A stretch of DNA of 64,000 bases from Coenobita brevimanus (lineage: Eukaryota > Arthropoda > Malacostraca > Decapoda > Coenobitidae). A program made the translations under genes and the position numbers. The stretch is taken from positions 14,360,652 to 14,424,651 of the forward strand of contig CM064655.1 in assembly GCA_032717465.1 (NCBI GenBank), given 5' to 3'. Positions 55,758 to 64,000 of the stretch are shown one piece after another; the first letter of the stretch is position 1, and each line of letters opens with the position of its first letter. The notes beneath the pieces were generated by a model. The model did not search any database. It worked only from the letters and a program-made list of their open reading frames with translations, and was not told the origin of the DNA.

Positions 55758-55925
55758 ACAGTAATCCCTTAATTCAAGCAAACTTTTTTCACGCGATTTC
55801 GGTTATCCACGAATTTTTTGTACAATAATTAAAGCATAAAATTATAGTATTCAAATAAATAATTTTAATATAAGAGAGAAATAAATAAAATATAAAAATG
55901 CCTACCTGCTGCCCATGTGCATCCA
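55758..55925. mobile_element. Possible TA-type transposon end
   Basis: Starts after CTCAATA with CAGTAATCCCTTAATTCAAG; intact LINE-C reads CCAATATTAAC here, so the junction is at a TA. No matching right end was found, so the element is truncated or the call is wrong. AT-rich to about 55900. Confidence 0.4.
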
Positions 55926-55940
55926 TATATGTGTGTGTGT

Positions 55941-56096
55941 GTATTTACCTATTTGTAGTATACAGGAACTGAGCAATGCTTGTGTTGTCCTGTCTCCAAA
56001 TCCACATTTATCAAGTCTACCTTTACACACATGAATGTTTTTCTCTTGCCCACCTCTTCGTCTAAGTCGTTCCAAATATTTATGTATTTACCTAAT
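55941..56096 (-). mobile_element. LINE-A' 3' tail fragment
   Basis: Same fragment as 10853-11030, again abutting a LINE-A tail on the right and a (GT)n run on the left. Confidence 0.7.
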
Positions 56097-58581
56097 ATAC
56101 CTAATTGTGATATACACGAAATGTGCTATGCTCGTGGGTTTCCGTAGCTGTTTCTCAATAAGTCAAATTTAGCTTTAAACTCGTTTAAGTTTTTAGACTT
56201 GATGATCTCTTTGTCCAGGCTATTCCATAAGTCTATACTTCTGTAAGGAAAGCTATATTTCTTGATATCCTTCAAGCAGCTTGACTTTTTCAATTTCATT
56301 CCATGTCCTCTTGTTGCTCTCTTATCTCATACAAACAGATCTTCTTTGTCAATTTTATCTACTCCCACCATGGTCCTGAACACTGCAATCATGTCTCCCC
56401 TCTTTCTCCTTTCCTCTATGGAAGGCAAATCCAGCATTTCCAGCCTCTCTCTGTATGACAGGTCTGCCAGACTGGGGACAATCTTGGTTGCTGTTCTTTG
56501 TATTCTCTCAATCTTGTTTATATCTTTCTTTTTGTGTGGGGACCACACTACCGTTGCATATTCTAACCTGCGGTGGATCATGGCTACTATCAATTTTTTC
56601 ATCATCTCATCCATATAATGAAATGCTACTCTTATGTTAGTCAAGAGTTTATAAGTCTCTCAAACTATCTTGTTAATGTGCTTTTCTGGTGACAAACTAT
56701 CTTGGACCAGCACTACCAAATCTTTCTCTTCTCTCATTTTTGTGATTAATTCATTACCCAACAAATAATTCAGTGATGGCCTCCTGCTACTTTTACTCAT
56801 TTCCAATATTTTACATTACTTTACATTAAATTTCATTTCCCACGTCCGGCTCCAATCGTGTATCCTATCCAAATCCTCCTGCAGCATTTTACAATCCTCC
56901 TCAACTTCTACCTTCCTCAAGATCTTTACATCATCAGCAAACAGACTTGCATAACTGTTCACTCCATCTAAACATATCATTTACGTAAATCAGGAACATT
57001 ACTGGCGCCAACACCGAGCCTTGAGGGACTCCACTTGTTACTTCCCTCCATCCAGATATCCTATGCTTTATTACTGTCCTCATTTGTCTGTCTCTCAAAA
57101 AGTCTCTCATCCATTCCAGAAGTTTCCCCTTCAGTCCTCCTATATATTCTAGTTTCCTTGTCAAAGGCCTTCTCTAAGTCTAGGTACATACAATCCACCC
57201 AACCATCTCTCTCCTGTACCACGTCAATCGCTATTGAGTAAAAGCTCATCAAGTTAGAAACACATGACCTTCCACTTCTGAATCCAAACTGACATTCAGC
57301 CAAAATATTCATCTCTTCTAGATATTTTATCCATCTGTCTTTCAGGATTCTCTCCCACAATTTTGCGACCATGCTGGTTAGAGACACTGGTCTATAATTC
57401 AGGGGTTCTTCCGTGTTTCCTCCCTTATAAATTGGTACCACATTTGCCCTCTTCCATTCTTGTGGCACTTTCCCCTCTTCCAGAGAACACACGATTAAAC
57501 TGTGAATTTTATCCTCCAGTTGTTCTCTGCATTCCTTCAGTACCCAATTAGAAATTCCATCAGGTCCTGGGCCTTTTCTTACATCTTGAGTTTCCAGTAA
57601 TTTATACACTTCCTGTACCTCCATATATCTTTTATCAACGGTACATTTCTAATCACTCCCTCCCCTTCCACAAACTCTTTTTCATTAGTGAAAACTGATT
57701 GGAAACATTTGTTCATTATTTCAGCTTGCAGTGCTGCATCTTTATAGACCTCTCCTTTTACTTTCAGTTTGGTGATTCCTTCCTTTTGTTTCAGTTTCCC
57801 ATTAACAAATCTATAAAACAGTTTGGGTTCATCCTTGCATTTGTCTATTATACCTTTTTCAAAATTCCTTTCTTCTTCTCTACGTATTCTTGTGTATTCA
57901 TTTCTTGTTCTTTTATATTCTTCCTTTGTTCTGTTGTTACCTCTCTTTCTTCAACTGTTCCACGCCTTATCTCTCTCTTTTTTTGCTATCATACACCTTC
58001 TATTAAACCACTCCTTTTTCCTGTTTCCTTTCCCTCTTACTCTTGGTACAAATTTTTCCACTCCCAAATTATAGAGGTCTAGAAAGATATCCCACTTCCT
58101 CTGTATCCCTCTTGTTTCTCTGAATTTTCTCCAATCCGCATTTTCAAAAAAGTTTCTCAATCCTGTAAAATTTGCTTTCCCAGAGTTGTATCTTCCCTGT
58201 CTATGAAGCTCGTCTCTTGGCTCGACGTTCCCTATTATCATCTGGAACTCAATGACCACATGATCACTTTTTCCTAAAGGACAGAGATATTTCAATGATT
58301 CTATTACATCGGGTTCTTTGGTAAACAGTAAATCTAATCTTGCTGGTGTGTCCTCACCTCGAAACCATCTCTTCTTTGACCCATTGCGTCATCACATTAT
58401 TCATTATTATATTTAATACCATAGTGCCCCATGAATCCTCGCCGCCTCCCGAGTACCATTCCTCCCAGTTCACCTCTTTACAGTTTAAGTCACCCACCAA
58501 AATTATATTATTGCTTTTCTCAATTATTTTTTGCAAACAGCTAGCCATACCTGACAACATCTCATGGTATTCGTCATCCTT

Positions 58582-59076
58582 TCATGCTCTCGTCTTTGGG
58601 GGAACATACACTACCGCCATATCTCGCTTAACATTCTCTCCAGTTTCTAATTTCATATATATCACTTCAGCCCTGCCTTCTCCCATTTCCACAGTATCTA
58701 CATTTATGTTGTTCTTCACTGCTATCATCACTCCTCCTCCCTTTTTTTCTTTTCTGTCTTTTCTCCACAGTTTGTATTTACCATCTCCCAAATGAACATC
58801 AATATCTTCTCTTAATTTGGTCTCTACAAAGCACATGACATTAGGTTCATGTTCTCTCAAGAAATCGTTAATTTCGATCCTTGTCGATATTAAACCATCA
58901 ACATTAGTATATATCACCTTCAAATTATTTTTGACGTTTTTAATACCTTCTTGTCTCCTACTCTCTGTCCGTACCACTTCCTCAACTTCTGATCTTTCAC
59001 AGCCATCCCCCTTAGTTTCCTTCACTTCTATTTCCTTAAATACCATTTCCTTACTTTCATATCCAATACTCTCCAA
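58582..59076 (-). pseudogene. LINE-A ORF2 start: endonuclease N-terminal part
   Basis: Opens at MESIGYESKEMVFKEIEVKE, overlapping ORF1, and continues into the endonuclease: KVIYTNVDGLISTRIEINDF, VMCFVETKLREDIDVHLGDG, YKLWRKDRKEKKGGGVMIAV and DMAVVYVPPKTRA. After 58582 a stop interrupts it; the rest (VGDLNCKEVNWEEW) resumes at 58560. LINE-A copy 2 has the equivalent start at 10465. Confidence 0.78.
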
Positions 59077-59781
59077 AAAAAAGTATTACATTCTTCCTCT
59101 GTCCTCTTATCATTTTTTTCCTTTACTTCTTCCTTTAATGATTTTAAAACTTCTCTTTCTTCTTCATTCAGATCTTTTCTTATTATAATATTTTCCATCC
59201 CCGCCTCTTTGCTTAATTTCCAGGTCACTTTTAGTATCTCATTTATTACACTTTCTGATGTAAACTTGACTCTCATTGGTCTTGTTTCCCCTTTCTTGTA
59301 AGGCCCTATCCTCCTTACTTCCTCAATTTCTTTTACCCACTTGTCTCCTTCGGGGTCAATCTTGCCTAATATTCCTCTCATCAGGTTCGTGTCTCTCTCG
59401 AGTCTTACGAACCTAACCTTTTCTTCCTCTTCCCTGTTTCCAAATACTACCACACATCTGTTCCTTTCTACAGTTTCTCTCATTATTTTCTCTTTTTTCT
59501 TCAGTATTTTCACTACATTTTCTTCCAATTTTTTTCTTGTTCATTTCCCTTTCTTCCTGGATGATCTCTCTTAAGCTGACCACTTCTTTCTGTTCTTCTA
59601 CGTGTGCCCACTTTGCCTTATGCTCTTCTAATACACTACTCACCTTCTCCGTTTTATTAGTACTCTCTTCTAGTTTCCTCCTCAATTCAACATTTTCACG
59701 CTTCAAATTTCTAATCTCTTCATTCGCTGTTTCATTGGACTGGATCAGACTCTGTATGGTAGTATCCGTATTTTCAGACAT
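59028..59781 (-). pseudogene. LINE-A ORF1 (coiled coil plus RRM-like domain)
   Basis: Two overlapping frames of one protein. The first part (59781-59413) is coiled coil: NETANEEIRNLKRENVELRR. The second (59528-59028) has CVVVFGNREEEEKVRFVRLE, VRRIGPYKKGETRPMRVKFT and IIIRKDLNEEEREVLKSLKE, the layout of an RNA-recognition-type ORF1 domain that binds LINE RNA. It ends FFWRVLDMKVRKWYLRK-stop and overlaps the start of ORF2 by about 49 nt in another frame. The frame change near 59450 is probably decay. Confidence 0.75.
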
Positions 59782-59940
59782 CCTTTATCACTAGATTCTC
59801 TACTTTCTTTTCAAGTTCACTAATCCTCATAATTAATGTTTTAACCAGGTCCATGATATTGGTATTAGTATCAAATCCTTGAAATTTGAGTTATTCATTG
59901 TTTACATTTTCGGCCATGTTTGATGTTGGTTAAGTACCAA

Positions 59941-60133
59941 AACAGCTGTTAATGAAAAAAACTACAAACATTCATGTATACTCTAGCCAATAAATCTTTA
60001 CATTTTTGGTAGTCTATTAACATTCAATATTTTAAATTTAAAACAAGACCTTAGGAGACAGGACGGACAAAATTCCTGAAACTACTTAAGGTTAGCAGCG
60101 ATGGCTGGGACATCTGCTCTCTCCGGCTGTTTC

Positions 60134-60134
<1 letters not shown>
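59941..60134. other. No gene seen
   Basis: Short unique-looking stretch between two LINE-A copies. Confidence 0.4.

Positions 60135-60164
<30 letters not shown>
60135..60164. repeat. (GT)n microsatellite at a LINE-A 3' end
   Basis: GT run joined directly to the LINE-A terminal motif TATTTACCTAATTATGATAT. Confidence 0.95.
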
Positions 60165-63100
60165 ATTTACCTAATTATGATATACAGGAAATGAGCTATG
60201 CTCGTGGGGTCCCGTCTCTGTTTCTCAATGTCAAATTTAGCTTTAAACTCGTTTAAGTTTTTAGACTGGATGCTCTCTTTGTCCAGACTATTCCACAGGT
60301 CTATACATCTATAAGGAAAACTATATTTCTTGATATCCTTCAAGCAGCTTGGTTTCTTGAATTTCATTCCGTGTCCTCTTGTTACTCTCTTATCCCATAC
60401 AAACAGATCTTTGACAATTTTATCTACTCCCACCATGGTCCTGAACACTGCAAACATGTCTCATCTCTTTCTCCTTTCTTCTAACGAAGGGAAATCCAGC
60501 TTTTCCAACCTCTCTCCATACAACAGATCTTCCAGACTGGTTGCTGTTTTGTGTATTCTCTCAATCTTGTTTATATCTTTCTTTTTATGTGGGTACCACA
60601 CTATTGCTGCAAATTCTAACCTGGGGCAAATCATGGCCACTATCAATTTTTTCATCATCTCCTCATCCATATAATTAAAAGCTACTCTTATATTAGCCTG
60701 AACTTTATACGTCTCTCTAACTGCCTTGTTAATGTGTTTTTCAGGTAACAAACTATCCTGGACCAGCACTCCCAAATCTTTCTCTTCTCTCGCTTTTGTG
60801 ATTGGTTCATTACCCATCAAATAACTCAATGATGGCCTCTTGGTACTTTTACCCATTTCCAATATTTTACATTTCTTTGCATTAAATTTCATTTCCCACA
60901 TCCGGCTCCAATCGTGTATCCTATCCAGATCCTCCTGCAGCATTATACAATCCTTCTCAACTTCTACCTTCCTCATGATCTTTGCATCATCAGCAAACAG
61001 ACTTGCATAACTGTTCACTCCATCTACCACATCATTTACATAAATCAGGAACATTACTGGCGCCAACACCAAGCCCTGTGGGACTCCACTTGTTACTTCC
61101 CTCCATCCAGACATCCTATGCTTTATTACTGTCCTCATTTGTCTGTCTCTCAAAAAGTCTCTCATCCATTCCAGGAGGTTCCCCTCAATCCTCATATATG
61201 CTCTAGTTTCCACATTAGTTTCTTGTGGGGAACCTTGTCGAAGGCCTTCTCCAAACCTAAATACACACAATCCACCCAACCATCTCTCTCTCCTGTAGCA
61301 CATCAATCGCTCGAGTAAAAACTCAACAAGTTGGACACACATGACCTTCCATTTCTAAATCCAAACTGACTATCAGCCAAAATATTCATGTATTCCAGAT
61401 ATTTTATCCATCTGTCTTTCAGAATTCTTTCGCGCAATTTTGCGGCCATGCTGGTTAGGGACACTGGTCTATAATTCAGAGGTTCTTCCCTGTTTCCTCC
61501 CTTATAAATTGGAACCACATTTACCCTTTTCCATTCTTGAGGCACTTTCCCCTCTTCCAGAGAACACACAATTAAACTGTGAATCTTATCCGCCAGTTGT
61601 TCTCTGCATTCCTTCAGTACCCAATTAGAGATTCCATCTGGTCCTGGGGCTTTCCTTACATCTTGAGTTTCCAGTAATTTATACACTTCCTGTCCTTCCA
61701 CTTTTATATCTTTTATCACTACATTTCTAGTCACTCCCTCCCCTTCCACAAACTCACTTTCATTAGTGAAAACTGACTGGAAATGTTTGTTCATTATTTC
61801 TGCTTGCATTACCGCATCTTTATATAACTCTTCTTCTACTTTCAGTTTGGTAATTCCTTCCTTTTGTTTCAGTTTGCCATTGACAATTCTATAAAACAGT
61901 TTGGGTTCATTCTTACATTTGTCTATTATACCTTTTTCAAAATTCGTTTCTTCCACTCTAAGTATTCTTGTGTAATCATTTCTAGTTCTTTTATATTCTT
62001 CCTTTGTTCTGTTGTTACCTCTCTTTCTGTGAAAAATGTTTAATAGTTCTGGTAAACAAATCGGGGCCCTCTTTCTGGGCACTAAAATGTGAAAAATATT
62101 TAATGTATACAAGTCGGTATCCCTGCCAGGGCACCGTTATGTAAGAAATTTCTGGTATTTACTAATAAACAACTCGTAGGTCGTTACTCGTCTTGAAAGT
62201 TGTTCTTAAGTAAATCAAACAAGTCTCATAGAGTTAGGCGAAACGTAACTTAACCTTAACTCACCTACAATAACTATTTCTCTTCTATCTCATAGCTAAT
62301 CCCCCCTTGAATTGGCCAATTCGTAAAGGTTACTAGTGAAGAGGGAGTGATCGTTAACCGATGACGATGAGGCTGCTTAGTGTAATTGCTTGAGCAAGCA
62401 AGCGTACTTATGGTGCGTATGTACAACCGTCTTAGCTTGACAGTGACTAGGAACAGAGTGTTAACTCCATAAGGTCTAGGAGCAGAGTGTTAACTCCACG
62501 AGATCTAGGAGCAGAGTGTGGTGTGCGGCAGGACCTACCTCCCTCATAGAATGGTAGGTTGCCAACTATTAATTATTTACAGTACCAAATACATTTAGAT
62601 TACATCATGATATGTACAGGGCAAATCTAACAAATTAATCTTAGTTTTACTTAAACTAAAGTTAGACCAAATATTCCCTTTAACCGTGTAAATATCTTAA
62701 TTCCACATCTGCTAAACAGGAGAATCTTTCCCTACTTGCCACATCATCTAACGTGCAGACGCATTTAGGTCAGTGGAAAAGACCACATAATTACACGTAT
62801 TTACAATGTATAGTTGTCCATGGGGGTTAAATGCAGTAGCATTTAATTAATCAATAACAAAAATTATTAAAGAGAACGTAAGTTCTGGGTTATAGAACCG
62901 CTTGAACAATTAACAACGGTCTCAAATTTTCCTCTGCCTTTAAGCAGGGATAACTATGATAAAAATAGAGAGCGCAACTGCTCTGGGGGAAAATATTTCC
63001 CACACTTTCTCCAATTGTTCCATGCCTTATCTCTCTCTTTTTTTTGCTATCATACACCTTCTATTAAACCACTCCTTTTTTCTGTTTTCTTTCCCCCTTA

Positions 63101-64000
63101 CTCTTGGCACAAATTTTTCCACTCCCGAATTACAGAAGACTAGAACAAATATCCCACTTCCTCTGTATCTCTCTTGTTTCTCTGAATTTTCTCCACTCTG
63201 CATTTTAGAAAAATTTTCTCAATCCTGTAAAGTTTGCTTTCCCAAAGTTGTATCTTTCTTCCCTATAAAGCTCGTCTCTTGGCTCCACGTTCCCTGTTAT
63301 CATCTGGAACTCAATGACCACATGATCACTTTTTCCAATAGGACACAGATACTCCAAGGATTCTATTGCATCCGGTTCTTTGGTAAACAGTAAGTCTAGT
63401 CTTGCTGGTGTGTCCTCACCTTGGAACCATGTCTCTTCTTTGACCCATTGCGTCATCATATTGTTCATTGTAATATTTAATAATGTAGTGCCCATGAATC
63501 TTTGCTGCCTCCTGAGTCCCATTCCTCCCAGTTCACCTCTTTACAATTGAAGTCACCCATTAAAATTGTATTGTTACTTTTCTCAATCATTTTCTGTAAA
63601 TAGCTAGCCATGTCTGACAACATTTCCTGGTATTCATCATCACTCCATGCTCTTGTCTCAGGGGGAACATACACTACTGCCATATCGCTCATGCTATTCT
63701 CTCCAGTTTCTAATTTCATATTTATCACTTCAGCCCTGCCTTCTCCCATTTCCACGGTATCTACATTTATGTTGTTCTTCACTGCTATCATCACTCCTCC
63801 TTCCTTTTTTTCTCTTCTGTCTCTTCTCCACAATTTGTATTTACCATCTCCTATATAAACATCAATATCTTCTCTTAATTTGGTCTCTACAAAGCACATT
63901 ACATCAGGTTCATGCACCCTCAAAAAATTGTTGATTTCTAGCCTTGCCGATAATAAACCATCAACATTAGTATATGCCACCTTCCAATTCTTTTTGATGT
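60165..64000 (-). mobile_element. LINE-A copy 5, split by a solo LTR and cut by the right edge
   Basis: 3' tail at 60165; RT C-terminus and palm 61342-60461 (WREVTSGVPQGLVLAPVMFL, SLFADDAKIMRKVE); linker and RT N-terminus 62027-61303 (VRKAPGPDGISNWVLKECRE, FGFRNGRSCVSNLLSF); then, beyond the LTR, endonuclease 63980-63205 (AYTNVDGLLSARLEINNFLR, TILMGDFNCKEVNWEEW, IGKSDHVVIEFQMI). The 5' end lies outside the window. It is the best-preserved LINE-A RT in the window but has breaks near 61310 and 63480. Confidence 0.88.
62028..63004. mobile_element. Solo LTR, 977 bp
   Basis: Starts TGTGAAAAATG and ends TATTTCCCACA (TG...CA). Flanked by the perfect 5-bp duplication CTTTC (62023-62027 and 63005-63009). 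Joining the flanks gives ACCTCTCTTTC-TCCAATTG, identical to uninterrupted LINE-A (6860-6880). No internal coding region, as expected after recombination between two LTRs of an LTR retrotransposon. An ~29-bp direct repeat (AGGAGCAGAGTGTTAACTCC) is present about three times at 62449-62521. The superfamily is not determinable without a coding copy. Confidence 0.9.

Larger units (their letters stand above)
56097..59940 (-). mobile_element. LINE-A copy 4, near full length (CR1/L2-like)
   Basis: From the 3' tail (ACCTAATTGTGATATACACG) at 56097 to a 5' region near 59940. Order on the minus strand: ORF1 coiled coil (59781-59413), ORF1 RNA-binding part (59528-59028), endonuclease (59076-58582 and 58560-58354), linker (58295-57951), RT (57624-56934) and C-terminus (56644-56327). 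Frame breaks are frequent in the RT; a deletion in AFDKVPHKRLMWKL (57170) and one near 56960 are clear. Inactive. Confidence 0.87.

Noticed and set aside
55758..55925. Complete TA-type MITE
   Set aside because: Only a left end was found; without a right end it is kept as a low-confidence fragment.

Overview
This window is eukaryotic, repeat-dominated genomic DNA, most likely from an arthropod and probably a decapod crustacean (inference). Grounds: only two spliced exons of a recognisable host gene, many non-LTR retrotransposons (LINEs) with decaying ORFs, tRNA-derived SINEs, long (GT)n tracts, TA-, TTAA- and 8-bp-duplicating DNA transposons, and a short run of the arthropod telomere motif (AACCT/TTAGG). 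Nothing bacterial (operons, ribosome binding sites, CRISPR, origins) is present. Family names below (LINE-A to LINE-E, repeat R, SINE-1/2) are local labels; comparisons are between copies inside this window only.

Layout. 1-11.3 kb: a LINE-A fragment, then a second LINE-A copy broken up by a LINE-E (1.2-5.0 kb) and a LINE-D (7.06-9.65 kb) that itself holds a truncated LINE-D and a 252-bp hAT-type MITE. 11.8-12.5 kb: a TTAA-flanked piggyBac-like element carrying an extremely G-rich array. 13.9-20.6 kb: a ~166-bp satellite interrupted by a 5.5-kb Tc1-like element with ~380-bp inverted repeats, which contains a LINE-C and another TA-flanked element. 21.2-22.0 kb: a second TTAA element. 22.7-39.7 kb: one old LINE-C copy (minus strand) split into at least seven collinear pieces by a 3.5-kb TIR element full of tandem repeats, a LINE-D, a 529-bp MITE, an R-SINE unit, a hAT transposon and a full-length LINE-C (which carries a 533-bp MITE). 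40.4-44.5 kb: a young LINE-C inserted inside SINE-1. 44.8-46.7 kb: a broken copy of a recurrent invertebrate gene family of unknown function (DTD motif and Cys-rich C-terminus). 49.0-53.0 kb: a nearly intact LINE-B. 53.6-55.5 kb: two exons of a CAP-Gly protein that resembles KIF13/Khc-73 (minus strand). 55.6-64 kb: two more LINE-A copies, one split by a 977-bp solo LTR.

The main result is that most insertion boundaries can be checked internally: an uninterrupted copy of the target repeat exists elsewhere in the window, so the empty site and target-site duplication can be read directly. This gives a relative insertion chronology. Biologically notable points are a PHD-type zinc finger inside the LINE-C reverse-transcriptase protein, two different solutions for coupling an RNA-binding ORF1 to the EN-RT protein in the related LINE-A and LINE-B, a LINE-D derivative reduced to its 5' and 3' ends, and DNA transposons that carry satellite arrays.
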